Positions 52,301-61,409 of a stretch of 64,000 nt of DNA are shown here, one piece after another. Source of the DNA: Alloalcanivorax dieselolei B5 (GTDB taxonomy: Bacteria; Pseudomonadota; Gammaproteobacteria; Pseudomonadales; Alcanivoracaceae); NCBI RefSeq assembly GCF_000300005.1, contig NC_018691.1:4793001-4857000 (forward strand). The letters run 5' to 3'. Position 1 is the first letter of the stretch; each line of letters starts with the position of its first letter. Made by a program: the position numbers and the translations under genes. Under the pieces are notes generated by a model, which ran no database searches, was not told the origin of the DNA, and saw nothing but the letters and a program-made list of their open reading frames with translations.

Positions 52301-53224
52301 ATGAGCGACAACAAAAACGTAAAAGCAACTTTGCGAAAACTAAAAATAACGGAGAGCAAAGCCGCCTTTTCACTACTGGCCGGCGCGCTCTTCTCCACGG
52401 CCAGCCAAAGCCATGCGGTGGACGTGGACGCCGGCGACTACACCGCCCTGCCCGCGGGCACCAACCTGGCCATGGTTTATTATCAGTACGCCGATCGCGA
52501 CCGGCTCTACAGCGACGGGGACCGGGTACCGATCAATGCCGGGCTCGAATCCCACGTTGGCATTTTGCGTGGCGTTCACTTTACCCAAATTGGCGATTAC
52601 ATCGTTGATCCCCAGTTTCTGCTTCCCTTCGGTCATTTGGAAGGCAAGGACGACACCAAATCACTGGGTGACGCCGATGGTCTTGGTGATCTGATTCTCG
52701 CCGCCACGGTCTGGTTGGTGAACAAACCCGAAACCAATACCTACTTCGGTATTACGCCCTTCCTTTATGTGCCTACCGGCACCTATGACCACGACGATGC
52801 GCTTAATCTTGGCGAGAATCGGTGGAAGTTCGCTTTGCAGGCGGGCTACATCACCGGCCTCACCAAGAAGGTGTCTCTCGATGTCGCCGCCGACGTCACC
52901 GTGCATGGGAAAAACGACGATTTCGGAGCCAATAAGGACACCCAAAAGCAGGATCCCTTGTTCCAGGTACAGACCTTCCTTCGTTATCACCTGCGCGAAA
53001 ATCTGGATCTGCGCGCCGGGCTCTCCCACACCTTCGGCGGGGAAACAGAAATCAACGGCATCGACCAGGATGACCGTGCCAGAACCACCAAGATGACCAT
53101 CGGCAGCGGCTGGTTCGTCACACCTTCAGTGCAATTACTGGCGAACTATGGCCGCGATCTTTCCGTGGAAAATGGCTTCAAGGAAAACAATCGTTTCAAC
53201 CTGAGAATTCTCAAGGCATTCTGA
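52301..53224 (+). CDS. Outer-membrane channel, MetA-pathway phenol degradation-like
   Basis: The 307-residue protein has a signal-like N-terminus (LLAGALFSTASQSHA, about 26-40) after a charged start and then many alternating beta strands: GTNLAMVYYQYADRDRLYSDG, GDYIVDPQFLLPFGHLEGK, NTYFGITPFLYVPTGTYDHD, ending NRFNLRILKAF with the C-terminal Phe of outer-membrane proteins. It fits the phenol_MetA_deg/TonB-independent channel family, which lets small hydrophobic or aromatic substrates pass. An AAGGAA site precedes the ATG. It is the first gene of the sigma-54 driven operon. Confidence 0.8.
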   Translation: MSDNKNVKATLRKLKITESKAAFSLLAGALFSTASQSHAVDVDAGDYTALPAGTNLAMVYYQYADRDRLYSDGDRVPINAGLESHVGILRGVHFTQIGDYIVDPQFLLPFGHLEGKDDTKSLGDADGLGDLILAATVWLVNKPETNTYFGITPFLYVPTGTYDHDDALNLGENRWKFALQAGYITGLTKKVSLDVAADVTVHGKNDDFGANKDTQKQDPLFQVQTFLRYHLRENLDLRAGLSHTFGGETEINGIDQDDRARTTKMTIGSGWFVTPSVQLLANYGRDLSVENGFKENNRFNLRILKAF

Positions 53225-53299
53225 TCAGTAGCGCCACCGGTGTCACGGCACCGGCGCGTTCACAGGCAGCGTGATAAAAATGAAAAGGAGCACCTGACA

Positions 53300-55396
53300 A
53301 TGACTTTGATGCTTGCATTCCGCAGGGTGACAATGCCCTCCCTGTTGCTACTGTCCTCTTTGTTCACCACGGGGCCGGTTCTGGCGGACCAGGCCGGACC
53401 GGACGAGGCTTCGATACTGGCCAATCGTGACAGCGGCAAGGACTGGCCCAGCCATGGTTTCGACTACGCCGGCACCCGTTTCAGTCCGCTTACGCAAATC
53501 ACCAGCAAGAATGTCGACAAGCTCGGCCTTGCCTGGTCCTATAATCTGGAATCCACTCGCGGTATCGAAGCCACGCCGATCGTGGTGGACGGCACCATGT
53601 ACGTGACCGCGTCCTGGAGCGTGGTGCACGCCCTTGACGCCAAGACCGGCAAACGCCTGTGGAGTTATGACCCGAAGGTTCCCCGGGAGAAAGCCTACCA
53701 GGCCTGCTGTGATGTGGTGAACCGTGGTGTCGCCGTTTACAAGGGCAAGGTTTTCGTCGGTTCCCTGGATGGGCGACTGGTGGCGCTTGACGCCAACAGC
53801 GGCAAAAAACTCTGGGAAACGGACACCATCATCGACCGCTCCCGGCCCTATACCGTTACCGGGGCACCGCGCGTTTTTCGCGGTAATGTGATCATCGGCA
53901 ACGGCGGCGCGGAATTCGGTGTGCGCGGTTACATCACCGCCTACGACGCCGAGACCGGCAAGCAGAAATGGCGCTGGTTCACGGTGCCTGGCGACCCCGC
54001 CAAGCCGTACGAAAACGAAGCCATGGCCAAGGCGGCGAAGACCTGGGATCCCAAGGGTAAATATTGGGAGTCCGGCGGCGGCGGTACGGTATGGAATTCC
54101 ATGGTGTTCGATCCGGAATTGAACCTGATGTACATCGGTACCGGCAACGGCACACCCTGGGTACATCGCAAGCGCAGCCCAGCCGGTGGCGACAACCTTT
54201 ACCTCGCCTCCATCGTGGCGATCAATCCGGAAACCGGCGACTATGTCTGGCACTATCAGGAAACCCCCGGCGACAACTGGGACTACACCTCGACCCAGGA
54301 TCTGATCCTGGCCGACATCAAAATCGACGGCAAACTGCGCAAGGTGATCATGCATGCGCCGAAGAACGGTTTCTTCTTTGTCGTGGACCGCACCAACGGC
54401 AAATTCATATCGGCGCAAAACTTTGTCGACGTTAACTGGGCCACCGGTTATGACAAGGATGGCCGGCCCATCGAGATCGCCGAAGCCCGCTCCGAGGACA
54501 AGCCCTTCGACGCCATCCCCGGCCCCTTCGGCGGACACAACTGGCATTCCATGTCCTACAGTCCGAAAACCGGATTGGCTTACTTCCCGGCGCAAAACAT
54601 TCCACTGAATCTGATGGAAGACAAAAACTGGAAGAAGCACGGCAGTAACAAACCGGGACAACCCATGAGCGGTATCGGCTGGAACACCGGCATGTTGATC
54701 AACGCCGAGACGCCATCCAGCAAACCGTTCGGCCGGCTGTTGGCCTGGGATCCGGTGAAGCAGCAGGAACGCTGGCGTTATGAGCATGTGGCGCCCTGGA
54801 ACGGCGGCACCTTGTCCACCGCCGGGAACCTGGTGTTCCAGGGCACCGCCGACGCCAGATTGATGGCGTTCGATGCCGGCAGTGGCGACGTGTTGTGGCA
54901 ATCCCCCATGGGCACCGGTGTGATCGCCGCGCCCATCAGTTACCAGATGGACGGCGACCAGTACATCACCATCGCCGCCGGCTGGGGCGGAGTATTCGGC
55001 CAGACTCAGCGAGCCTCGGACACGGCGACACCGGGCACCGTCTACACCTTCAAGTTGAATGGCAAGGCGCAGATGCCGGAATTCACGCAGTACCAGCTCG
55101 GCAATCTTCTCTCCGGCGTGAAGTACGACCCGGCCCTGGTGGAAGAAGGCACCTACCTTTACGTCAGCAACTGCGTGTTCTGCCACGGCGTTCCAGGTGT
55201 CGACAAGGGCGGCAATATTCCCAACCTGGGCTACGTGGACAAAAGCTTCATAGAAAACCTGGACAAGTTTGTCTTCAACGGTCCCTTCGTTTCCCGGGGA
55301 ATGCCGGACTTCACCGGCAAGCTCAGCGCGGAAGACGTGGAGAAGATCAAAGCTTTCATTCAGGGGACCGCGGACGCGATAAGACCCAAGAAGTAA
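53300..55396 (+). CDS. PQQ-dependent quinohemoprotein alcohol dehydrogenase
   Basis: The 698-residue periplasmic enzyme has a signal peptide (about 1-29), an eight-bladed PQQ-binding propeller and a C-terminal cytochrome c domain. Vicinal Cys136-Cys137 (QACCDVVNRG) are the active-site disulfide of PQQ alcohol dehydrogenases; the heme motif is CVFCH (Cys625, Cys628, His629). ETPGDNWDYTS holds the catalytic Asp region. It oxidises alcohols to aldehydes and passes electrons to the chain. The next gene is an aldehyde dehydrogenase. PQQ synthesis genes are not in the window. ATG at 53300 follows AAGGAG. Confidence 0.94.
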   Translation: MTLMLAFRRVTMPSLLLLSSLFTTGPVLADQAGPDEASILANRDSGKDWPSHGFDYAGTRFSPLTQITSKNVDKLGLAWSYNLESTRGIEATPIVVDGTMYVTASWSVVHALDAKTGKRLWSYDPKVPREKAYQACCDVVNRGVAVYKGKVFVGSLDGRLVALDANSGKKLWETDTIIDRSRPYTVTGAPRVFRGNVIIGNGGAEFGVRGYITAYDAETGKQKWRWFTVPGDPAKPYENEAMAKAAKTWDPKGKYWESGGGGTVWNSMVFDPELNLMYIGTGNGTPWVHRKRSPAGGDNLYLASIVAINPETGDYVWHYQETPGDNWDYTSTQDLILADIKIDGKLRKVIMHAPKNGFFFVVDRTNGKFISAQNFVDVNWATGYDKDGRPIEIAEARSEDKPFDAIPGPFGGHNWHSMSYSPKTGLAYFPAQNIPLNLMEDKNWKKHGSNKPGQPMSGIGWNTGMLINAETPSSKPFGRLLAWDPVKQQERWRYEHVAPWNGGTLSTAGNLVFQGTADARLMAFDAGSGDVLWQSPMGTGVIAAPISYQMDGDQYITIAAGWGGVFGQTQRASDTATPGTVYTFKLNGKAQMPEFTQYQLGNLLSGVKYDPALVEEGTYLYVSNCVFCHGVPGVDKGGNIPNLGYVDKSFIENLDKFVFNGPFVSRGMPDFTGKLSAEDVEKIKAFIQGTADAIRPKK

Positions 55397-55471
55397 ATCA
55401 GCACCACCTTTCCAATCACTCACACAGTAAAAACACGGCCCGGTTTATCCGGGTCGCGGGGAGCTTTTGCC

Positions 55472-56986
55472 ATGAATATGATGACGGAATTCGGCCACAC
55501 CATTGAAAGTCGTACCCGGACCTTTCTGGAGACCACCCATCACCGCATGCTGATCGGCGATCAGTGGGTGGAGGCCGTCGACGGGCAGCGTCTGGAGGTG
55601 ATCAACCCGGCGGATGAAACGGTACTCGGCACGGTACCAGCCGCCCAGAAGGCGGACGTGGACCGCGCGGTGCGCGCCGCCGGCCAGGCCCTGGAAAACG
55701 GTCCGTGGGGAAGACTGCGCCCCTCCGAACGACAAAACCTGATGCTGAAACTGGCGGACCTGATCGAACGCGACGCCAAGGTGCTGGCCGAGATCGAATC
55801 CATCGACAACGGCAAGTCCGCGCAGATCGCACAGGCGGTAGACATTACTCTGTGTATTGAATTTTTCCGCTATATGGCCGGCTGGGCCACCAAGATCGAA
55901 GGCGCGTCGCTGGACGTCTCGGTACCGTTTGCCCCACCGGAAAGCGAGTTCTTCGCCTATACCCGCCGCGAGCCGGTGGGCGTGGTGGCGGCGGTGGTAC
56001 CGTGGAATTTCCCGCTGCTGGTCGCCACCTGGAAGTTGGCCCCGGCATTGGCGGCCGGCTGTACCGTGGTACTCAAACCGGCCGAACAAACGCCTCTCAC
56101 CGCACTCTATCTTGGCTCACTGTTGCAGGAGGCCGGTTTTCCCGAAGGCGTGGTGAACATCATCACCGGAGACGGTCCGGATGCCGGCGCTCCCTTGGTC
56201 GCCCACCCGGGCGTCAACAAAGTGAGTTTCACCGGCTCCACCGAAGTGGGCAAACTGATCGGCCGCGCCGCCATGGACAACATGACCCGCGTCACCCTGG
56301 AGCTGGGCGGCAAGTCCCCCATGATTGTACTGGACGACTGCGACCCGGCCCTGGCCGCCCAGGGTGCCGCCCAGGCGATTTTCTTCAACCACGGTCAGGT
56401 CTGCTGCGCCGGGTCGCGCCTTTACGTGCACAAGAAGTTGTACGACAACGTGGTGGCGGAACTGGCGGAACTGGCCAAGGCCCTGCCCATGGGGCCGGGG
56501 CTGGATCCGCAAACCCATCTGGGGCCCCTGGTCTCCCGCGAACAACTGGACCGGGTGTGCGGCTATATCGACCTGGGCCGCGAACAGGGCGCCGAGCTGG
56601 TGACCGGCGGCGCGCGCGCCAATCGTAACGGCTACTTTGTCGAACCCACGGTATTCGCCAGTACCGACGACACACTGCGTATCGTGCAGGAAGAAATTTT
56701 CGGTCCGGTGGTGGTGGCACTGCCCTACGAAGATCTGGACGACGTGGCCCGCCGCGCCAACGACACCCCCTACGGGCTCGGTGCCAGCGTCTGGTCCAAC
56801 GATCTGTCACGGGTGCACCGTCTGGTACCGAAAATCAAAGCGGGAACGGTATGGGTCAACTGCCACAACATGCTGGACGTGGCGGTACCGTTCGGCGGCT
56901 ATAAGCTGTCCGGCTTCGGCCGCGACATGGGCCGGCAGTCCCTGGATGCGTACCTGGAAACCAAATCTGTTTTCATGGCGGTTTAG
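55472..56986 (+). CDS. NAD-dependent aldehyde dehydrogenase
   Basis: The 504-residue protein has the ALDH motifs PWNFPLLVATWKLAPALAAGCTVVLKPAEQTP, FTGSTEVGKLIG, LELGGKSPMIVLDDCD with the general-base Glu277, and FFNHGQVCCAGSRLYV with catalytic Cys311 (34 residues apart, as in ALDH2). It converts aldehydes from the PQQ alcohol dehydrogenase to acids. It lies 75 bases after that gene with a GGGGAG site and is followed by a strong terminator at 57027. It is of the Puu/betaine-type soluble class. Confidence 0.96.
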   Translation: MNMMTEFGHTIESRTRTFLETTHHRMLIGDQWVEAVDGQRLEVINPADETVLGTVPAAQKADVDRAVRAAGQALENGPWGRLRPSERQNLMLKLADLIERDAKVLAEIESIDNGKSAQIAQAVDITLCIEFFRYMAGWATKIEGASLDVSVPFAPPESEFFAYTRREPVGVVAAVVPWNFPLLVATWKLAPALAAGCTVVLKPAEQTPLTALYLGSLLQEAGFPEGVVNIITGDGPDAGAPLVAHPGVNKVSFTGSTEVGKLIGRAAMDNMTRVTLELGGKSPMIVLDDCDPALAAQGAAQAIFFNHGQVCCAGSRLYVHKKLYDNVVAELAELAKALPMGPGLDPQTHLGPLVSREQLDRVCGYIDLGREQGAELVTGGARANRNGYFVEPTVFASTDDTLRIVQEEIFGPVVVALPYEDLDDVARRANDTPYGLGASVWSNDLSRVHRLVPKIKAGTVWVNCHNMLDVAVPFGGYKLSGFGRDMGRQSLDAYLETKSVFMAV

Positions 56987-57026
56987 ATAACCGCCGGCTC
57001 CAACGGATTGATGGTCTGGTGCCTTT

Positions 57027-57063
57027 CCGCCGACGTGATGCGACGTGCGTCGGCGGTTTTTTT
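57027..57063 (+). terminator. Intrinsic terminator after the ALDH gene
   Basis: CCGCCGACG (57027-57035) pairs with CGTCGGCGG (57048-57056) and is followed by seven T, about 40 bases after the stop. It ends the sigma-54 driven operon. The five-gene envelope operon converges from the other side. Confidence 0.9.
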
Positions 57064-57124
57064 AAAGAGAGAGCTGGTGCATTCGAGCCGGCACACTCCC
57101 AACCGGAATGCAAGTTAAGAACAA

Positions 57125-58012
57125 TTATCGCTGTCTCGCCAACGCGGGTTGCAGATCCGGATAGACATGCGAAGCGGCGTCAATCACGTCCTTGAAGTTG
57201 GCACTACCGCCATGTGTATTCACCAGCCACCGCGCCATGTCACCGACCGAGTGGAACGACTGATCCGATGTGGCACGGATGTACTCCCACCCCCCGGATG
57301 CCTTGATCGCCGCGTCACGGCCAACCGCCTTACCGCTTTTCGACCCTGCCATGCCGCCCAGAAAGCTGCCAAAAAAACCGCCCCCAGGTACATTCTCCAT
57401 CAGCTTTCGCCCTGCGTAAGCCCCGGCAGCGGCGCCAACAGCGGACCCCGTGGCCTCCCCCATTTTGGTGTTGATCGCCTTATTCACCCATTCTGCAGTG
57501 ACACCGTCGGAGGTATAAGGGCTGAGGTACGGCCCGGAGTTATCCGAAATCACCAGGTCGGCGATATTAACCGGGGCCGCCGTCTCACCTTGTGTATCCA
57601 ACCCCTTTTGCCCTTCAAGATAGGTCAACTCGGAAGCACGGCCTTCCGGCCCTCGTATCAGGACCACTTCGCGCTCTTGTGAGTCCTGATTGTTCATCAG
57701 TTTCAGTTTTACCCGAGTATAGGGTTCGCCACGAATCACATGGATTGCCTGGTTAAGACCGTAGCCTTTCAATATGACCCATTGAGATTCCGGTGTGGGT
57801 GCCGCCGCCAGAATCAGATCCCCCAGCAAGATTTGTCCACTTTGTTCCGCCACCGAACCAGGGTTGATCCGAACCACCATCGGGTAGCCTCTGTGCTTCA
57901 CCAGCCCCGCGCCAATGGCACCAGAGCCGGCTGGCGACAGTGATGATGCACAGCCCGTCAATTGAACCAGAAGCACGAACCCCAATACGTGCAGGATGGC
58001 TTTCATTCTCAT
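57125..58012 (-). CDS. Lipoprotein with PDZ-like and glycine-zipper segments
   Basis: The 295-residue protein has a lipoprotein signal (lipobox LTGC, about 18-21), a PDZ-like region (GYPMVVRINPGSVAEQSGQILLGDLILAAAPTP, about 42-74) and a later glycine-zipper stretch (GSAVGAAAGAYAGRKL, GSFLGGMAGSKSGKAVG, about 190-230) as seen in outer-membrane-linked proteins. The C-terminus is soluble. I do not know the function. It is the last gene of the lpoB-headed operon, 38 bases after the preceding gene. A role in envelope or cell-wall complexes is inferred from context only. Confidence 0.75.
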   Translation of the reverse strand: MRMKAILHVLGFVLLVQLTGCASSLSPAGSGAIGAGLVKHRGYPMVVRINPGSVAEQSGQILLGDLILAAAPTPESQWVILKGYGLNQAIHVIRGEPYTRVKLKLMNNQDSQEREVVLIRGPEGRASELTYLEGQKGLDTQGETAAPVNIADLVISDNSGPYLSPYTSDGVTAEWVNKAINTKMGEATGSAVGAAAGAYAGRKLMENVPGGGFFGSFLGGMAGSKSGKAVGRDAAIKASGGWEYIRATSDQSFHSVGDMARWLVNTHGGSANFKDVIDAASHVYPDLQPALARQR

Positions 58013-58050
58013 GGTAACGCCCTTTCAGGAAATGTTGTCGTAATCGTTTT

Positions 58051-58869
58051 TCAAGGCCGCATTCTTTCCATGGTCAGCAACGCCAACTCTCGGCCTATCT
58101 GGCTCAGTGATACCGGCATATCACGTTTCTGGTAGCCACTGGACGTCGCCACCCAATGCGATTCCTTCTCGCTCTCTGGAGGTTCCGCCGTGGTTGAAAA
58201 CGTTGTCACTACCGTGGCGTTTTCCGTGGACAGGACCCTCACCCGATACCCCGGATCACTGCCATCGCCGGCGGTTAACTCCAGGACATAGTCGGCGTAT
58301 TCCGCCAGTGCGCGCATCTGCAGGCGCAACTGGTCCGGAGACAAGCGCGAGAAGGTGCCATCCTCCAAGGCATTATCGGATAGACGCCGCGCCAGTCCCT
58401 CATCCACCATGCTTGCCCCCGCCGACTGGAACGTTCCGATCAGGCCATCCCGTAAGGCGAAAGAGGTTTCCTTTTGCCGTTCACCCGGCACGCCACGGGT
58501 TTCCGATTGCACACCCGCGGCAACATTTCCCTGTTGTTGCGTCCTTTTTTTTCCGTCGCTTTGTGAAGACTTTCCGCTCATGGCCAACGTGGTCCGATGG
58601 TAGCCATACCAGTCGCTGACGCGGTCGGACAGCGCCTGGTGCCAAAGCACAGCGATACGAGGGCGATCGGGAAACCGCTCGCGGAATTGATCAACAATAG
58701 AGTCAGCATCACTGATGCGACCCGACCGCGTACTTAAGTCACTCCACCCCTGCTCCGTCAGCGGGGATCTGGCCGGGGCCATCATCGGCGCGGCGGAATG
58801 ATCCTGTGCTAGCGCGGCGCCAATACCCGCCAACGCCAACATCAAGACCGTAGCCTGAACGCAGCTCAT
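58051..58869 (-). CDS. Exported protein, possible divergent CsgG/LpoB-like fold
   Basis: The 272-residue protein has a signal peptide (about 1-21, ending AALA). The body shows a pattern like LpoB/CsgG: a strand RPRIAVLWHQAL (about 70-81), helix GLIGTFQSAGASMVDEGLARRLSD, then ADYVLELTAG and YRVRVLSTENATVVTTFSTT, similar in order to the lpoB product of the operon. No sequence motif proves it. Its start overlaps the previous stop (ATGA). Its role could be in peptidoglycan or envelope regulation. Confidence 0.6.
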   Translation of the reverse strand: MSCVQATVLMLALAGIGAALAQDHSAAPMMAPARSPLTEQGWSDLSTRSGRISDADSIVDQFRERFPDRPRIAVLWHQALSDRVSDWYGYHRTTLAMSGKSSQSDGKKRTQQQGNVAAGVQSETRGVPGERQKETSFALRDGLIGTFQSAGASMVDEGLARRLSDNALEDGTFSRLSPDQLRLQMRALAEYADYVLELTAGDGSDPGYRVRVLSTENATVVTTFSTTAEPPESEKESHWVATSSGYQKRDMPVSLSQIGRELALLTMERMRP

Positions 58870-59324
58870 CGTGCCTGCCTCACTTCAATACGATATTGCA
58901 GCCGTTCCGTGCCCACGGATTTTTCCCGGTACACCGCGCTGGAATTAGCTGGTACCGGCAAACGTTGCCATACGGGTTTGGCATCCACCGGTATGCCTTG
59001 TTGGGAAAAAAACCGGGTTCTCGCCTCCACTACATAGTTGTGATCGGTGTGATTGCGCAGCTCCAGCCAGACTTCAGAGGTTCCTGTATCCGTGTGTCCA
59101 ATGCCATGCCCCGCGCTGGAAAGGCGCAACACTTTATCCGGGCCGAACAGCCCTTCGCTGAAGTTCCGGTTCAGGTCGTAGTCGGCGAAGACGACGGTAT
59201 TGAAACCGGGCTCTTCAAGGCGCTGGCTCAGCTCCTTTTTACTCATCCCCGGGCTTTGACAGCCGCCCATTAAAGACAGCAAGCCCATCGCCCAAACCGC
59301 ATTCATCAATCTGGTTCGCATCAT
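58866..59324 (-). CDS. ycfL: YcfL family lipoprotein (DUF1425)
   Basis: The 152-residue lipoprotein has a lipobox (MGGC) about residue 20 and a small all-beta body like E. coli YcfL: VLRLSSAGHGIGHTDTGTSEVWLELRNHTDHNYVVEARTRFFSQQGIPVDAKPVWQRLPVPANSSAVY. In E. coli ycfL lies next to lpoB, as here within the operon. Its function is unknown. ATGA overlaps with both neighbours show tight operon coupling. Confidence 0.85.
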   Translation of the reverse strand: MMRTRLMNAVWAMGLLSLMGGCQSPGMSKKELSQRLEEPGFNTVVFADYDLNRNFSEGLFGPDKVLRLSSAGHGIGHTDTGTSEVWLELRNHTDHNYVVEARTRFFSQQGIPVDAKPVWQRLPVPANSSAVYREKSVGTERLQYRIEVRQAR

Positions 59325-60550
59325 GGTGAGACCCCTTCTGGTGTAGATCGGACGAAGGCAAAGCCATTGCCTTTGCCGTCGTAATGGACGGCTATGGTGG
59401 CGACTCTATCCACCATCAGCGCACCATCGGCATCCAGGAACACCATCCGCGACCCGTTGCTGACAGGATCACTTCGCACGGTGGTCAGATGAATTTGATC
59501 GGGAAGCCGACGCCAATAGCGTGTGTCCGCCCGAGTACGCGAACGAGCGGACAATCCTTGCGCCGCCACGCCGATGGCGGTGATGGTGTGAAAGCCAGCC
59601 GCCACCGCACCGCCGGCACTGGTGCTGAGCCCGGCCAGCACGCTGCTGTCGCTGACCGAGGTCAGAGCATCACCCGTGGCCTCAGCACTTTTCTTGAACT
59701 GAACCTTACCTTCGATAATGCGGTCCACGGTCCGCCCTCCCCGAGTTGATGCCTGAAAAAAAACATCCTCGATCGGGAAAAGCGACTGTGATACAGCGGC
59801 CGTTTCAAGGCGAGCACCCTGTGTCTGTATCTCACGGCCACGGCGGTAGACCAATTGATAGTGTCCAACACCGTCAGCTAACTTGCGCGGGGCACTGCCG
59901 GTTTCGGCAATGACAAGGGTGTTGTCGTCGTCATCCGGCAAGGGGCCATTCGGGCGGAGCCGCCGATACTCGGCAAAGTGCTGTTTGGCCAAACTGCCGT
60001 TACCATCCAGGCGCGCCGCCCAGCCCGCCAGGAAGATCAAGGACGCAAAGTCCGTGGCGTGCTGCTCTTCCTCGGCGAAGGCATCCTGCAATAGGCCACT
60101 CATAAAAGCCGCCCTCGCATTGCCGTAATCACCCTCACGCAGGAACAGCAAACCCCGGTAGTAGAACACCATGCTCCGCTCGTAGGGCTCGCCCTTGAAT
60201 TCCTTTTCTCCTTCCTCGTACCAAAGGCTGCGCGCCCGGTGTGCGGCATCGTTGTCCGCGTATACGCTTTCGATGTTGACAATGGCCTGGTCGAACGCGG
60301 CGCGGGCTAGATCATATTCCTGCAAATGAAATGCCGCCGCGCCGATTTCCATCAAATTGAGAACCTCATTGCGGCGGCCTTCTTCAAATAGTGCGCGGTA
60401 CAGCGGTCGCAATGATGGAGGCTTTTGGTCCACCACTTCCTGCTGAGCCACTGAAAGTGTTCGCGGCTGATACTGAGTGGGGCCAGTGGCGCAGCCCGCG
60501 AGAGCCATAACGGCCACACCGGCGGCCATCAGTTTAGCGATAGAGCACAT
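59321..60550 (-). CDS. COG3014-type lipoprotein of the LpoB neighbourhood
   Basis: The 409-residue lipoprotein has lipobox LAGC (about 17-20) and a long soluble body with helical repeat-like units (NLMEIGAAAFHLQEYDLARAAFDQAIVNIESVYADN, then MVFYYRGLLFLREGDYGNARAAFMSGLLQDAF), similar to TPR helices. It resembles COG3014 proteins found beside lpoB and ycfL in Vibrio and Shewanella. It is 16 to 17 bases overlapped with lpoB and 4 with ycfL. It probably acts at the outer membrane with LpoB; not proven. Confidence 0.8.
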   Translation of the reverse strand: MCSIAKLMAAGVAVMALAGCATGPTQYQPRTLSVAQQEVVDQKPPSLRPLYRALFEEGRRNEVLNLMEIGAAAFHLQEYDLARAAFDQAIVNIESVYADNDAAHRARSLWYEEGEKEFKGEPYERSMVFYYRGLLFLREGDYGNARAAFMSGLLQDAFAEEEQHATDFASLIFLAGWAARLDGNGSLAKQHFAEYRRLRPNGPLPDDDDNTLVIAETGSAPRKLADGVGHYQLVYRRGREIQTQGARLETAAVSQSLFPIEDVFFQASTRGGRTVDRIIEGKVQFKKSAEATGDALTSVSDSSVLAGLSTSAGGAVAAGFHTITAIGVAAQGLSARSRTRADTRYWRRLPDQIHLTTVRSDPVSNGSRMVFLDADGALMVDRVATIAVHYDGKGNGFAFVRSTPEGVSP

Positions 60551-61163
60551 TGTCCTGAGCCGCTTTGCGCATTTCGTAAGAGCCACTCCAAACGATGGTG
60601 CCCAGCTCCAGGTCCACCATTTCGAAGGTAACCTGATGGTAACGGGAGCGGGTCTGGGTATTGCGATCCATTGCGTCCAGGGAAGCGACCCGCCCGCCAA
60701 GGCGGTAATCCGCACCCGCGGTGGCCTGGGTCTTGCGGATGGTTCCTCCATCCACGGCACCATCCCGCTTCAGCGCCCGTTCCTTCTCCACCATGTCGGC
60801 ATAGTGACGTCCGACAAAGATCAACCGGCCATTGGCGGCCCGGTTCAGTTCCACGCGCAGGCGGTCAGTGAGAAGATTGGTATTGATGATCGACGAGCTT
60901 TCGTTGCGCATATACTCGTTGTCGATGATGATCCGTGGCGGCACGTCGCGGGCCGCAAGAATGCGGTTGGCGAGCATGTCACGCATCATCTGGTCGGTCA
61001 TGGCCACCACGTCCTGTGATTCGATACCCACACCCTGTACCCGTCCGGATGTGGTTGGGTCTTCATATACGGTGGCCTGTCCGGCCACATTATCCACTTG
61101 TACTGGAGCACAGCCTTGAATTCCGGCCAGTACCGCCGCGGCAACCAAACTCTTCCGGATCAT
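60534..61163 (-). CDS. lpoB: Penicillin-binding-protein activator LpoB
   Basis: The 209-residue lipoprotein has a lipobox (IQGC, about 15-18) and the LpoB body: VVAMTDQMMRDMLANRIL (about 53-70), PRIIIDNEYMRNESSSIINTNLLTDRLRVELNRAANGRLIFVGRHYADMVEKERALKRDG and ADYRLGGRVASLDAMD. E. coli LpoB sits in the outer membrane and activates PBP1B. The ATG at 61163 follows GGAGG by nine bases. It heads an operon of five genes with overlapping starts. A 24-bp palindrome lies 160 bases upstream. Confidence 0.9.
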   Translation of the reverse strand: MIRKSLVAAAVLAGIQGCAPVQVDNVAGQATVYEDPTTSGRVQGVGIESQDVVAMTDQMMRDMLANRILAARDVPPRIIIDNEYMRNESSSIINTNLLTDRLRVELNRAANGRLIFVGRHYADMVEKERALKRDGAVDGGTIRKTQATAGADYRLGGRVASLDAMDRNTQTRSRYHQVTFEMVDLELGTIVWSGSYEMRKAAQDNVLYR

Positions 61164-61324
61164 TATTGTCCGCCTCCGTATACACGGTCGGGCCGACAAT
61201 CGCCTGCGGGGATAAAGCAACGCGGCGCGACGTACTTCAGAACGCTTTGGAAAAGCCGGCTCCCCAAGGACCCCCGCGGGCTCCCTCCGGCTACCGGGCA
61301 AGACTAGACAGTTTAGAGCGGCCG

Positions 61325-61348
61325 CACATACCCCATATGGGGTATGTG
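61325..61348. promoter_or_regulatory. Perfect 24-bp palindrome upstream of lpoB
   Basis: CACATACCCCAT and its exact mirror ATGGGGTATGTG abut with no spacer. It lies 162 bases before the lpoB ATG and 62 after the ABC transporter stop, with no T-run. It could be an operator for the lpoB operon or a terminator-like hairpin for the transporter genes. The binding factor is unknown. Confidence 0.5.
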
Positions 61349-61409
61349 GGACGGATATCGCAGGTCACGGAAAGGGGGTTGAGTAAGGCTCTAACAGCAG
61401 AGCGGGCTT

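Noticed and set aside
53348-55423. A 691-codon frame opposite the PQQ alcohol dehydrogenase
   Set aside because: It is the antisense shadow of a well-supported gene with heme and PQQ motifs.
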